Shown here: one piece after another, positions 32,404 to 41,048 of the stretch
Position numbering within the stretch: the first letter of the stretch is position 1
Layout of the letters: each line of letters opens with the position of its first letter
Source: an uncultured Dysosmobacter sp.
Lineage (GTDB): Bacteria > Bacillota > Clostridia > Oscillospirales > Oscillospiraceae
Reading direction: 5' to 3'
NCBI RefSeq assembly: GCF_947631635.1
Contig: NZ_CANRMB010000011.1
Span: 1-64,000, forward strand
Length of the DNA stretch: 64,000 bases
Translations under genes and position numbers: made by a program
Notes under the pieces: model-generated
What the model saw: the letters and a program-made list of their open reading frames with translations, nothing else
The model's database searches: none
What the model was told of the DNA's origin: nothing

Positions 32404-33375
32404 TCAGCGGCAGGTGTAGGCAAACCACCCCTCGGAATTCCGGCTTTCCAGAATTTCCAGACCGGCCTGGCGGAGCTTGTCCGCCACCTCCTCCGCCCGG
32501 TCGTCGATGATGCCGGAGCAGAGGAACACGCCCCGTTCGTTCAGCAGAGAACGGACCATGGGAGCCAAACCGATGATGACGTCCGCCACGATATTGGCCA
32601 AGACTACGTCATAACCGCCGCCTATTCTATACTGCAAAACGCTGTTCGTCAAGATGTCGCCTGCAAAAACTGTATAAATATCTTTGCCGATGCCGTTCAT
32701 GGCCGCGTTTTCATAGGCCACATCCATGCACTTGTCGTCAATATCCACCGCCGTCGCGGCGGCGGCGCCCAGCTTCAGGGCCGCGATGGACAAAATGCCG
32801 CTGCCGCAGCCCAGGTCCAGGACCGTTTCTCCGCCGTGGATGGTTTTTTCCAGGGCCGTCAGGCACAGACGGGTGGTGGCGTGGCTGCCGGTGCCGAAGG
32901 TCAGGCCGGGTTCCAGGATCAGCGGGACTCTGGAGGCCATGGCCGCCTGGACCTTGGGATCGTCCTGCTCCCACTGGGGGATGACCAGCAGCCGGTCTCC
33001 GATCTCCATGGGCTTGTAATACTGCTTCCAGTTGTTCTCCCAGTCGGCGTCCTGCATGTTGTTCAGAGTCATCAGCAGCGTGCCGCAGTCGGTCACGGTC
33101 CGCTTCAGCTGTTCCAGCGCGATGCGGATCTCGCCCAGCTTGGCGAAGCCCTCCTCATCCGCCTGAAGATAGAAGGTGAGGCGGGACTTGCCCTGCATCT
33201 GTTTTTCCAGATCCTCATCCACATAGTCCCAATATTGATGGTTGTTTTCCAGGAAGTCCTGAAATTCGGTCTCGTCATCGATGACCACACCGTCGATCCC
33301 CAGGGCGGAGAGCATGGTCTCCAGCGGCTCCAAGCCCTTGTGGGTGGTGTCGATATGTAATTCCAGCCAGTTCAT
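32404..33375 (-). CDS. prmA: Ribosomal protein L11 methyltransferase
   Basis: 323 residues from ATG 33375 (MNWLELHIDT), with GAAAGGA upstream. The small N-terminal L11-recognition domain (about 1-60) precedes a methyltransferase domain with FGTGSHATTRLCL and the SAM motif VLDLGCGSGILSIAALKLGA (about 178-197), plus VLANIVADV, the catalytic-loop motif. It trimethylates several lysines and the N-terminus of L11. The family is usually about 295-320 long. A long hairpin stands in its 5' region between it and degV. Confidence 0.95.
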   Translation of the reverse strand: MNWLELHIDTTHKGLEPLETMLSALGIDGVVIDDETEFQDFLENNHQYWDYVDEDLEKQMQGKSRLTFYLQADEEGFAKLGEIRIALEQLKRTVTDCGTLLMTLNNMQDADWENNWKQYYKPMEIGDRLLVIPQWEQDDPKVQAAMASRVPLILEPGLTFGTGSHATTRLCLTALEKTIHGGETVLDLGCGSGILSIAALKLGAAAATAVDIDDKCMDVAYENAAMNGIGKDIYTVFAGDILTNSVLQYRIGGGYDVVLANIVADVIIGLAPMVRSLLNERGVFLCSGIIDDRAEEVADKLRQAGLEILESRNSEGWFAYTCR

Positions 33376-33409
33376 AGAGGTTCCTTTCCAGATCAAGAGT
33401 GAAGTGTGA

Positions 33410-33455
33410 GACGCGGAGACGTGAGGTCCGCAGGCGGACCTCACGTCTCCGCGTC
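33410..33455. repeat. Long intercistronic hairpin between degV and prmA
   Basis: Two perfect 22-bp arms (33410-33431 and 33434-33455, arm beginning GACGCGGAGACGTGAGG) with a two-base loop. No T run follows, so it is not an ordinary terminator; it may protect or block part of the polycistronic RNA. Confidence 0.8.
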
Positions 33456-33479
33456 ACGCCCGCCTGACCGCGCCGGTTT

Positions 33480-34352
33480 TCAGCGGGGCTCGCCGAGGAA
33501 GAACAGCGCCATGGTGCCGGGGCCGGAGTGGTTGCCGATGACCGGACCCACATAGTTGATATGGATATCGGTGATGCCGAAGCGGCGGGTGATCTCCTCC
33601 GCCACAAAGCGGGCATCCTCCGCGCAGTCGCCATGGCTGATAAAAATGGTCTGATGCTGGGGGTCGATGGCCGTCTGCTCCATGTGGTCCACCAGGGCCA
33701 GCAGGGATGCCCTCCGGCCGCGGGCCTTTCCAACGGGCGTCAGATGGCCGCCGTCGTCCACATGCATCACGGGCTTGATGGACAGCATGGTGCCGAACAG
33801 GGCCGTGGCGGCATTGATGCGGCCGCCCCGCTTCAGGTGGTTCAGGTCATCCACCGTGAACCAGTGGCAGACCTTACCCTTGGTGGACTCGGCAAAATCC
33901 CGGACCTCCTCGATGGTGCGGCCCTTCCGCTGCTCCTGGGCGCACAGGTACACCAGCAGCCCCTGTCCCAGGGAGGCGCACAGGGAGTCCACCACGAAGA
34001 TTTTTGCCTCCGGGAATTCATTTCGCAGCTCGTCGGCGGCAATGGCGGCGGACTGATAGGTGGTGGAGAGGGCGGAGGAGAAGTTGATGCAGAGGATGTC
34101 CTTTCCCGCTGCCAGGACCTTCCGCATGGCCTCGTCAAACTGGCTGACGTTGGCGGCGGAGGTGGTGGCGGTCTCGCCGCTCCGGATACGGGCATAGAAG
34201 TCCGCAAAGGCGATATCCCGGCCGTCCAGCCAATTGCGGTAGGTCCTGCCGCCCATTTCCAGGCTCAGGGGGAGGACCACAAGGCCCAGCTCCTCCGCCA
34301 TCTGGGCGGTCATATCACAGCAGCTGTCTGTAAAGATCACAAAATCACGCAT
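33480..34352 (-). CDS. DegV-family fatty-acid-binding protein
   Basis: 290 residues from ATG 34352 (MRDFVIFTDSCCDM). The N-terminal EDD fold has the conserved ITDSxxD-type opening (FTDSCCD), GETATTSAANVSQF, INFSSALSTTYQSA and VVDSLCASLGQGLLV; the C-terminal half has KRGGRINAATALFGTMLSIKP and GHSGPGT-like NHSGPGTMALFF. DegV/FakB proteins hold a fatty acid for phosphorylation by FakA; no FakA is adjacent. It overlaps closely with the DUF1836 gene upstream (one base between the stop and this ATG), so both are cotranscribed. Confidence 0.92.
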   Translation of the reverse strand: MRDFVIFTDSCCDMTAQMAEELGLVVLPLSLEMGGRTYRNWLDGRDIAFADFYARIRSGETATTSAANVSQFDEAMRKVLAAGKDILCINFSSALSTTYQSAAIAADELRNEFPEAKIFVVDSLCASLGQGLLVYLCAQEQRKGRTIEEVRDFAESTKGKVCHWFTVDDLNHLKRGGRINAATALFGTMLSIKPVMHVDDGGHLTPVGKARGRRASLLALVDHMEQTAIDPQHQTIFISHGDCAEDARFVAEEITRRFGITDIHINYVGPVIGNHSGPGTMALFFLGEPR

Positions 34353-34353
34353 G

Positions 34354-34923
34354 TCAGTCGCGCTCCTTTTCCTTTTTGGACTTGGCTCTGCCCTTGGTGG
34401 GCAGCTCTCCAGCCTGCGCTTTTTGCTGCCGCAGGAGAGAGACATAGCGGCTGCTGGCCACGCCGGCGGCATAGCTCAACAGGGCAAAGTGGATGGCAGC
34501 GTCCGCCAGGCCGTCCTCATCGGTGCGGTTGGCCATCTCTCCCGCAGTGATATTCAGAGCGCTGTCCAGGCTGGCACAAAAGGCGGTGTATCCGTCCTCA
34601 ATGGAATGGCGGCCCCGCAGCTCCTCCTGGATCAGCAGGTCCATGTCCTTGGTGGACATGACGCGCTTTAAAATACAGATGGCGGTGAGATAGGCAAGAT
34701 GCTCCCGGCTGTATTTTTTGCCCTCAGCCCGGGGGACCAGGCCGCTTTTGGTATAGTTGTTCACCATGGCGGCGGTCAGCACGTCATCCTCACCAAAGCG
34801 GATGAACTGGCGGTCCATATAGGACAGCACCTGGTCCATATACAGTGCAAAGTCCGGAAGCTGGTTCCATTCCACGGGACGCTGGGTTTGCAGGCGTTCC
34901 CGCAATTCTGTCAAATCAGACAC
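34354..34923 (-). CDS. DUF1836-domain protein
   Basis: 189 residues from GTG 34923 (VSDLTELRERL), with AAAGGAGG upstream. The DUF1836 core (about 25-130) includes LTAAMVNNYTKSGLVPRAEGKKYSREHLAYL, which reads like a MerR-type winged-helix DNA-binding segment: YTKxGLVPxxxxxxYxxxHL. The C-terminal tail is Lys-rich. The family is widespread in Firmicutes beside degV; it is probably a transcription factor or a DNA-binding accessory, but no target is known. It heads the DUF1836-degV-prmA-SBF run. Confidence 0.82.
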   Translation of the reverse strand: MSDLTELRERLQTQRPVEWNQLPDFALYMDQVLSYMDRQFIRFGEDDVLTAAMVNNYTKSGLVPRAEGKKYSREHLAYLTAICILKRVMSTKDMDLLIQEELRGRHSIEDGYTAFCASLDSALNITAGEMANRTDEDGLADAAIHFALLSYAAGVASSRYVSLLRQQKAQAGELPTKGRAKSKKEKERD

Positions 34924-35030
34924 GGCAGTGCCCTCCTTTATTTAGAGATGAAAAACGAATATAGGAGAATTGTACCACCGCAATGTGATTTTGTAAACCA
35001 TGTTTTAAAGGGATGAAAATGATATTTTTG

Positions 35031-36410
35031 TCATTTTCCGACACAGAACCGGGAGAAAATGCGGGAGACGATGGCCTCCTTTGCCGTCCGCCCGGTCAGT
35101 TCGCCCAGGGCATCCAGAGCCTCCTCCGCGTCTGTCAGCACGGCATCCGGCGTTAGACCCGCGTCCAGGGCTCCGGCGGCCCGGCGGACGGCGTCCCGCG
35201 CCCGGGTGACGGCTTCCTCCTGCCGCTGGTCTGTCAGCAGGCTCCCGGCGTCATTGCTTTCCCCGGCGGGGAAGAGAGCGGCGACGGCGGCCTCCAGCGT
35301 GTCCAGTCCCTCCCCGGTGACGGAGGAGACGGACACCTGGAAGGCGGGGGCGTGCTGGCCATCCCGCGGGCAGAGGAAGGGCGCGGGAGCGGAGGGGAGG
35401 TCGGATTTGCTGGCCACCAGGACCCATGTCTGATGCCGCGCGGCCAGTTCCAGAACGGTTTCATCCTCCGCCGTGGGCGGAACGGAGCTGTCCACCACCG
35501 CCAGCACCAGGTCGGCGGAGGCCAGAGCGGCCCGGGAGCGCTCGACGCCCTTTTGCTCCACCACATCCTCCGTGTCCCGGATGCCCGCGGTGTCGATGAG
35601 CCGCAGCAGCACGCCGCCGCAGAGGACAGACTCCTCCACCGTATCCCGGGTGGTGCCGGGGATGTCGGTGACGATGGCCCGGTCATACCCCGCCAGGGCG
35701 TTCAGCAGGGAGGACTTTCCCGCGTTGGGCCGCCCCACAATGGCGGTGCGGACGCCGGCTTTCAGCAGCTTGCCCCGCCGGCAGGTGGCCAGCAGGCGGG
35801 TCAGCGTCTCGTCGGAGTCGCGGAGGGCCTGGGCGATCTGTTCCGGCCGAATGTCCTCGATGTCCTCGTCCGGATAGTCCACCACGGCGTAGAACCGGGA
35901 GGAGATGTCCAGCAGCGCGTCCTGCACCGGCTCCAGCACCCGGCGCAGACCGCCGTCCAGCTGGGCGGCGGCGTTTCGGGCGGCGGCGGCGGTCTCCGCG
36001 TCGATCAGGTCCACCACGGCCTCGGCCTGGGTCAGGTCCAGCCGCCCGTTGAGAAAGGCCCGCTTGGTGAACTCTCCGGCTTTGGCCTGCCGTGCGCCTG
36101 CGGCGAACAGGGCGGACAGCAGCTCCCGCAGCACCACGGGGGAGCCGTGGCAGTGGAATTCGGCGGAGTCCTCCCCCGTGTAGCTGTGGGGGCCGGGGAA
36201 GCGGACGGCAAGCCCCCGGTCGATGACACGGCCCTGGCTGTCCAGCATCTCACCGAAGATCATTTTTCGGGGCGCCTGCTCTGCAAAAGCTTTTCCATTT
36301 GCGGCCCGAAATACCCGGTCACAGACGGAAAAACAACCGTCGCCGGAGACACGGACAATGCCGATGGCGGTGGGATTCCCGCCGGTGGCGATGGCGGCGA
36401 TAGGTTCCAT
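35031..36410 (-). CDS. mnmE: tRNA modification GTPase MnmE
   Basis: 459 residues from ATG 36410 (MEPIAAIATGGNPTAIGIVR), with AAGGAG upstream. The formyl-THF-binding N-terminal domain is followed by a helical domain that contains the inserted G domain: GRPNAGKSSLLNAL (G1), DIPGTTRD (G2/G3 region), DTAGIRDTEDVVE, SKSD; the protein ends FCVGK, the C-terminal CxGK catalytic motif. With MnmG it makes the 5-aminomethyl-type modification of wobble uridine 34. MnmG, often adjacent, is not here. Its ATG overlaps by one base (TGATG) an open tail from a possible decayed upstream gene. Confidence 0.96.
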   Translation of the reverse strand: MEPIAAIATGGNPTAIGIVRVSGDGCFSVCDRVFRAANGKAFAEQAPRKMIFGEMLDSQGRVIDRGLAVRFPGPHSYTGEDSAEFHCHGSPVVLRELLSALFAAGARQAKAGEFTKRAFLNGRLDLTQAEAVVDLIDAETAAAARNAAAQLDGGLRRVLEPVQDALLDISSRFYAVVDYPDEDIEDIRPEQIAQALRDSDETLTRLLATCRRGKLLKAGVRTAIVGRPNAGKSSLLNALAGYDRAIVTDIPGTTRDTVEESVLCGGVLLRLIDTAGIRDTEDVVEQKGVERSRAALASADLVLAVVDSSVPPTAEDETVLELAARHQTWVLVASKSDLPSAPAPFLCPRDGQHAPAFQVSVSSVTGEGLDTLEAAVAALFPAGESNDAGSLLTDQRQEEAVTRARDAVRRAAGALDAGLTPDAVLTDAEEALDALGELTGRTAKEAIVSRIFSRFCVGK

Positions 36411-36620
36411 CAGATCAGCTCCTTTTCCATCACATAATTGGTCAAGCGCTGTCCCCGGCGCTCCACCTGCCGGGGCCGTATAACGCGGCAGCTCCCTTTT
36501 CAAAGAGGGGACGGACGGCCTCACAGAGCAGCCGCATCAGTATGGATCCGCCCGCGGAGCGGCAGAGACGAAGCGCTGTGGCACAGTCTTCTTCCCGCGA
36601 AACGCGGCGGGGGTCAACGG
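36410..36620 (-). pseudogene. Possible remnant of a small gene upstream of mnmE
   Basis: This gap between the acyltransferase and mnmE has two minus-strand frames that could join into one protein tail: an upstream one with CRSAGGSILMRLLCEAVRPL, and a second ending VERRGQRLTNYVMEKELI whose stop TGA overlaps the mnmE ATG (TGATG). A one-base loss near 36465-36475 would explain the break. TGATG coupling suggests that a real gene once ended here. I do not recognise the product; chance is possible. Confidence 0.25.
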
Positions 36621-37691
36621 TCAAAACCCGCTTACAAGCAGTTTGCGGAGCCCCCTGCTTTTGGAAAGAAGAAAGACCAAAAGCGTGCTGCACAGAGCGG
36701 TTCCCGCAAAAAATACCAGAATGCTGCGGGACGCGCCAAGAGCGTTTGGCAGTCCTCTGACAAAGTAAATGCAGCAGTCCAGGAGCAGGACATGGGAGAG
36801 ATAGATGCCGTATGACAGCTCCGAAATATGCTTTGAAAGGCGCGGGATCACACCGGTGCTGGAACCGGTGGTTCCACAGTGTTCCTTAACCCACAAAAAG
36901 AAGGCACCGGCTGTCAAAAAATGCGTAAGTGCGCAGCCGTCATTGAAGACCAGGTTCATCTCCTGGGGCGACGAGTAATAGAAGCTCCCCCATACATTCA
37001 GGAGAAAACCCGCTATACCGCCCAGATACAGAATGCGCTTTTGTAAAGACGAGAAGTCATACTTCCCCAGAATATAGCCCAAAATGAAAAATCCGATGCG
37101 GCCTTCTATCAAAGAGCCGAAATCAATATGGACAGCGGACTGAACCGTATTGATAAAGGGAAATATCGTGGGCTGGAGCATGACCACCAGCAGCAGGAGG
37201 ATCTGCTCCCGGAGCTTGCAATGGTCAAGGATTTTTTTGAGAAACGGGATCAGCAGATAGATGGCGATGATCTTGTAAATAAACCACAGATGATATTTGC
37301 TGCCCCGCTGTGCCAGCAGCTCCAGCAAAAACTGCCTGAGATCCGGAGGTTGTGCCTGAAGATAGCAGTTCTCCAGAAAATAAATAATGTCCCAGCAAAG
37401 GAAGGGAATAAGCACCTTTTTCAGACGCTTTGTGTAAAAAGAGGGGATATCCAGTACCCGTTCATCAGAGAGTAGCAAAAATCCGCTGACCATAAAAAAG
37501 ATCGGCACGCCCATCCGCACGATGCTGTTTACAACATTACACACCCACCAGACAGGCGTTCCAAACAGCGAACTGCTGGCAAGATATGATGAGATGCAGT
37601 GCAGCGCGATGACCAGATAGGTTGCGATGCAGCGCAGGATGTCAATATACAGGTACGCAGGGCGCTGGGCCGCATTTCCTATTGCCTTCAT
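36621..37691 (-). CDS. Membrane acyltransferase (acyltransferase 3 family)
   Basis: 356 residues from ATG 37691 (MKAIGNAAQRPAYLYID), with TGGAG nine bases upstream; the much longer open frame upstream is antisense of frame to pnp and not used. Ten hydrophobic segments. The family opening RPAYLYIDILRCIATYLVIALHC carries the conserved R-x-x...H (His near residue 34) and FFMVSGFLLL follows. Members O-acetylate or O-succinylate exported sugars. The DNA is clearly more A+T-rich than pnp and mnmE on either side, suggesting acquisition. It lies alone after the pnp terminator. Confidence 0.88.
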   Translation of the reverse strand: MKAIGNAAQRPAYLYIDILRCIATYLVIALHCISSYLASSSLFGTPVWWVCNVVNSIVRMGVPIFFMVSGFLLLSDERVLDIPSFYTKRLKKVLIPFLCWDIIYFLENCYLQAQPPDLRQFLLELLAQRGSKYHLWFIYKIIAIYLLIPFLKKILDHCKLREQILLLLVVMLQPTIFPFINTVQSAVHIDFGSLIEGRIGFFILGYILGKYDFSSLQKRILYLGGIAGFLLNVWGSFYYSSPQEMNLVFNDGCALTHFLTAGAFFLWVKEHCGTTGSSTGVIPRLSKHISELSYGIYLSHVLLLDCCIYFVRGLPNALGASRSILVFFAGTALCSTLLVFLLSKSRGLRKLLVSGF

Positions 37692-37718
37692 ATCCCATAA
37701 CTCCATCAAGTAATGCAA

Positions 37719-37747
37719 AAATAAGGCGGAAAAATTCCGCCTTATTT
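37719..37747 (-). terminator. pnp terminator
   Basis: Thirteen-base arms AAATAAGGCGGAA and its complement with a three-base loop, T-rich on the minus-strand exit side. Confidence 0.85.
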
Positions 37748-37765
37748 TCGGTTCATACAAAATGC

Positions 37766-39916
37766 TTATTTGACTCGCTCTCCGGCGGCTTCCTTGGCGG
37801 CGACTTCCTTCACCGCGTCCTTGTGGCTCAGGTTGACCCGGCCCTTCTCGTCGATGTCGGTGACCTTGACCCACATCATATCGCCTATCTTGCAGGCGTC
37901 CTCCACCTTCTCGATGCGGTGGTCGGCCAGCTTGGAGATGTGCACCAGGCCGTCCTTGCCGGGGGCCAGCTCCACGAAGGCGCCGAAGGTCATCAGACGA
38001 ACCACGCGGCCGTAGTACAGGGCGCCCACCTCGGGCACGAACACGATGTCGTCGATGCACTTCTTGGCGGCGTCGCAGCTGTCGGGGTTGGGAGCGGAGA
38101 TGAACACGGAGCCGTCGTCGTTGATGTCGATCTTGGCGCCGGTGTCGGCCACGATCTTCTGGATGACGGAGCCGCCCTTGCCGATGACGTCCCGGATCTT
38201 GTCGGGATCGATGTGCATGGTCAGCATCTTGGGGGCGTACTTGGAGACCTCCTTGCGGGGCTCGGCAATGCAGGGCAGCATGATCTGGTCCAGGATCTGG
38301 CACCGGGCGTCGTAGGTGATGTCCAGGGCGTTCTGGATGATCTCCATGGTCAGGCCGTCATTCTTCAGGTCCATCTGGATGGCGGTGATGCCCTTCTTGG
38401 TGCCGGCCACCTTGAAGTCCATCTCGCCGTGGAAGTCCTCCACGCCCTGGATGTCGATGAAGGTGGTGAAGGAGCCGTCGTCATCCTGGATCAGGCCGCA
38501 GGAGATGCCGGCCACAGGGGCCTTGATGGGCACGCCGGCGTCCATCAGCGCCAGGGTGGAGCCGCAAATGGAGCCCTGGGAGGTGGAGCCGTTGGAGCTG
38601 ACCACCTCGCTGACCACGCGGATGGCGTAGGGGAACTCCTCCACGGAGGGGATCACGGGCAGCAGGGCGCGCTCGGCCAGAGCACCGTGGCCGATCTCGC
38701 GGCGGCCGGGGGAGCGGGCGGGCTTGGCCTCGCCCACGGAGTAGCCGGGGAAGTTGTAGTGGTGCATATAGCGCTTTTCGGTCTCTTCCCAAATGGTGTC
38801 CAGCTTCTGGTTGGCGGACAGGGTGTCCAGCGTGCAGGCGGACAGGACCTGGGTCTGGCCGCGGGTGAACAGGCCGGAGCCGTGGACCCGGGGCAGAACG
38901 CCGACCTCGGCGTCCAGGGGCCGGATCTCGTTCTTCTGGCGGCCGTCCACGCGGTGGCCCTCCAGCAGCCATGCCTTGACGATCTTCTTCTGGAACTTGT
39001 AGGTGATCTCCTCCAGGTACTGGTCCATATCGGGGTGGGACTCCAGATACTTCTCGTGCCACTTCTCGATCATGGCGTTCCAGCGGGCCTCTCGGACGTT
39101 CTTGTCGTCGGTGTCCATGGCGGCCTTGGCCTCGTCCATGAAGTTGGCCACGATATCGTCGAACAGCTCCTGGTCGAAGGCGGCGTGGGGATATTCAAAC
39201 TTGGGCTTGCCGATCTCAGCCACCATCTGGTTGATGAGGGCGATCTGCTTCTGGTTCTCCTCGTGGGCCAGCTTGATAGCCTCGAACATCTTGTCATTGG
39301 GGACCTCATTGGCGCCGGCCTCGATCATGACCACCTTCTTGCCGGTGGAGACCACGGTGACGTCCAGGTCGGAGACCTTCCGCTGCTCGCTGGTGGGATT
39401 CAGCACCAGCTTGCCGTCCACCAGGCCCACCTTCAGAGCGCCCACGGGGCCGTTCCAGGGAATGTCGGAGATGGCCAGAGCGGCGGAGGTGCCGATCAGG
39501 GCGGCGATCTCGGGAGAGCAGTCATGGTCCACGCTCATGACGGTGGCCATGATGGAGACGTCGTTGCGGAAGTCATAGGGGAACAGGGGGCGGATGGGCC
39601 GGTCGATGACACGGCTGGTCAGGATGCCCTTTTCGCCGGGGCGTCCCTCCCGGCGGTTGAAGCTGCCGGGGATGCGGCCCACGGAATACATCTTCTCCTC
39701 AAAGTCCACGCTGAGGGGGAAGAAGTCGATGCCGTCCCGGGGACGGGCGGAGGCGGTGGCGCACACCAGCACGCGGGTGTCGCCGTAGCCCACCATGACG
39801 GCGGCGTTGGCCAGCTCGGCCAGCTTGCCCACCTCCAGAGTCAGGGGGCGGCCGGCCAGATCCATCTCATACTTGCGGTAGTTGGGAAACTGTCTGCGGG
39901 TGATGATGGTTGACAT
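37766..39916 (-). CDS. pnp: Polyribonucleotide nucleotidyltransferase (PNPase)
   Basis: 716 residues with the full layout: first RNase PH domain, helical linker, second RNase PH domain (SNGSTSQGSICGSTLALMDAG, FTTFIDIQGVEDFHGEMDFKVAG with catalytic Asp residues), KH domain (IRDVIGKGGSVIQKI, near 560) and S1 domain (VGALYYGRVVRLMTFGAFVEL, near 625). It degrades RNA 3' to 5' using phosphate. Start ATG 39916 has GGAGCA upstream. rpsO lies upstream as in most bacteria, but here the two are separated by about 550 bp occupied by a tandem repeat. Confidence 0.97.
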   Translation of the reverse strand: MSTIITRRQFPNYRKYEMDLAGRPLTLEVGKLAELANAAVMVGYGDTRVLVCATASARPRDGIDFFPLSVDFEEKMYSVGRIPGSFNRREGRPGEKGILTSRVIDRPIRPLFPYDFRNDVSIMATVMSVDHDCSPEIAALIGTSAALAISDIPWNGPVGALKVGLVDGKLVLNPTSEQRKVSDLDVTVVSTGKKVVMIEAGANEVPNDKMFEAIKLAHEENQKQIALINQMVAEIGKPKFEYPHAAFDQELFDDIVANFMDEAKAAMDTDDKNVREARWNAMIEKWHEKYLESHPDMDQYLEEITYKFQKKIVKAWLLEGHRVDGRQKNEIRPLDAEVGVLPRVHGSGLFTRGQTQVLSACTLDTLSANQKLDTIWEETEKRYMHHYNFPGYSVGEAKPARSPGRREIGHGALAERALLPVIPSVEEFPYAIRVVSEVVSSNGSTSQGSICGSTLALMDAGVPIKAPVAGISCGLIQDDDGSFTTFIDIQGVEDFHGEMDFKVAGTKKGITAIQMDLKNDGLTMEIIQNALDITYDARCQILDQIMLPCIAEPRKEVSKYAPKMLTMHIDPDKIRDVIGKGGSVIQKIVADTGAKIDINDDGSVFISAPNPDSCDAAKKCIDDIVFVPEVGALYYGRVVRLMTFGAFVELAPGKDGLVHISKLADHRIEKVEDACKIGDMMWVKVTDIDEKGRVNLSHKDAVKEVAAKEAAGERVK

Positions 39917-39994
39917 GATATTGCTCCTTTACATTTCAGGCTCGGGAGCGGCTCTTTTCGTATTTGAAAGCATGTCCGAAGCCTTCGGGCACAG

Positions 39995-40417
39995 TTTCAA
40001 ACACAAAAAGGCAGCGGCTCCCGGCAGAGATACACGAGAGGGACCCTGCGGGCAAAGCCCGCTGGGTTCGCCGCAGGTGCGGCGTCCAAGCGTTTTGCCG
40101 AAAGGCAAAACCTTGAAATGGTCGGGCTCCGCTTGACCATTTGTGTTCGATCCGGGGTCCCCGCGCGGCATGCCGCGTGGGGGATCACAGTTTCAAACAC
40201 AAAAAGGCAGCAGCTCCCGGCAGAGATACACGAAAGGGACCCTGCGGGCAAAGCCCGCTGGGTTCGCCGCAGGTGCGGCGTCCAAGCGTTTTGCCGAGAG
40301 GCAAAACCTTGAAATGGTCGGGCTCCGCCTGACCATTTGCGTTCAATCCGGGGTCCCCGCGCGGCCCGCCGCGTGGGGAATCACAGTTTCAAACACAAAA
40401 AGGCAGCGGCTCCCGGC
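39995..40417. repeat. Tandem repeat, period 196 bp, about 2.2 copies
   Basis: The phrase TTTCAAACACAAAAAGGCAG starts at 39995, 40191 and (about 31 bases only) 40387, so the period is exactly 196 in both steps. Copies differ at a few positions (for example GCAGCGG/GCAGCAG and CGAGAGG/CGAAAGG). Each copy contains several hairpins: TTTTGCC-GAAA-GGCAAAA, a GGGCAAAGCCC stem, and a GC-rich stem closing with GATC at both sides. Open frames across it are different translations of the same repeat. It fills the rpsO-pnp gap. Confidence 0.9.
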
Positions 40418-40469
40418 GGATTTGTACAAAAGGGTGACGGAGGCCAGCCTCCGTCACCCGATTTGTCTC

Positions 40470-40736
40470 TTATTTCCGGATGCCCAGCTTGGCGATCAGA
40501 GCACGATAGCGCTCGATGTCCTTTCTCTGCAGGTAGTCCAGCAGGCTGCGGCGCTTACCGACCATCTTCAGCAGGCCACGGTTGGAGTGCTTGTCCTGGG
40601 GGTTCTTGCGCATGTGCTCGGTCAGCACATTGATGCGCTCGGTCAGAATGGCGATCTGGACCTCGGGAGAACCCGTGTCCGTGGGATGGGTGCGGTTGGC
40701 GTCGATAACAGCGGTCTTTTGTTCTTTGCGCAGCAT
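40470..40736 (-). CDS. rpsO: Ribosomal protein S15
   Basis: 88 residues from ATG 40736 ([12 protein letters not shown]), with AAGGTGG upstream; an in-frame ATG four codons earlier overlaps that site. Family sequence [43 protein letters not shown]-type core is intact and the end [12 protein letters not shown] is conventional. S15 binds the three-way junction of 16S rRNA early in 30S assembly and often represses its own mRNA. Confidence 0.97.
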   Translation of the reverse strand: MLRKEQKTAVIDANRTHPTDTGSPEVQIAILTERINVLTEHMRKNPQDKHSNRGLLKMVGKRRSLLDYLQRKDIERYRALIAKLGIRK

Positions 40737-40844
40737 AGTGATTTCCACCTTTCCAATAATTCCCCGCAGGACTGCGTTCCGGGATCGGTGAAAGTCCGCA
40801 AAACGAAGCTCTGGGGCATAATCTGCACGGTCGCGTGCTTAAAA

Positions 40845-40873
40845 AATATATCACACCGGATGCCGCTTGTAAA
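40845..40873 (-). promoter_or_regulatory. rpsO promoter
   Basis: Minus-strand TTTACA (40868-40873), 17-base spacer, TATATT (40845-40850). It leaves a leader of about 100 bases before rpsO, room for an S15 autoregulatory structure, though I could not identify one. Confidence 0.7.
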
Positions 40874-40956
40874 GAGAAAAATCGAGGATTTTTATAACAT
40901 ATATGCGGTTCCCGGATATTTTTGCGAAAGATCCGGCCGTTTGCTCCAGGAAGTGC

Positions 40957-40985
40957 TTGACAAGGGGAGCGGGGTATGATATGTT
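40957..40985 (+). promoter_or_regulatory. Promoter of the gntR-ABC operon
   Basis: TTGACA (40957-40962), 17-base spacer, TATGTT (40980-40985), predicted start near 40992. Confidence 0.75.
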
Positions 40986-41005
40986 AACTGTACTAGTACG
41001 GTTAA
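40984..41005. promoter_or_regulatory. Operator for the GntR/YtrA-type repressor
   Basis: A 22-bp palindrome with one mismatched pair, half-site TTAACTGTACT / AGTACGGTTAA, centred over the predicted transcription start. Position directly over the -10/+1 suits autorepression by the GntR protein encoded next. Confidence 0.75.
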
Positions 41006-41048
41006 TACAGTTTGCGGCAAAACAGGCCGCAGAAGGGAAGGTGAAGCC

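Noticed and set aside
37622-39913. 763-aa open frame antisense to pnp
   Set aside because: Same artefact as above; pnp on the other strand is certain.
39995-40417. CRISPR array
   Set aside because: Period 196 bp with the whole unit conserved; there are no short repeats with unique spacers, and no cas genes.
40143-40979. 278-aa and shorter open frames across the 196-bp repeats
   Set aside because: Frames are different translations of the same tandem repeat, and the longest one runs through rpsO antisense.
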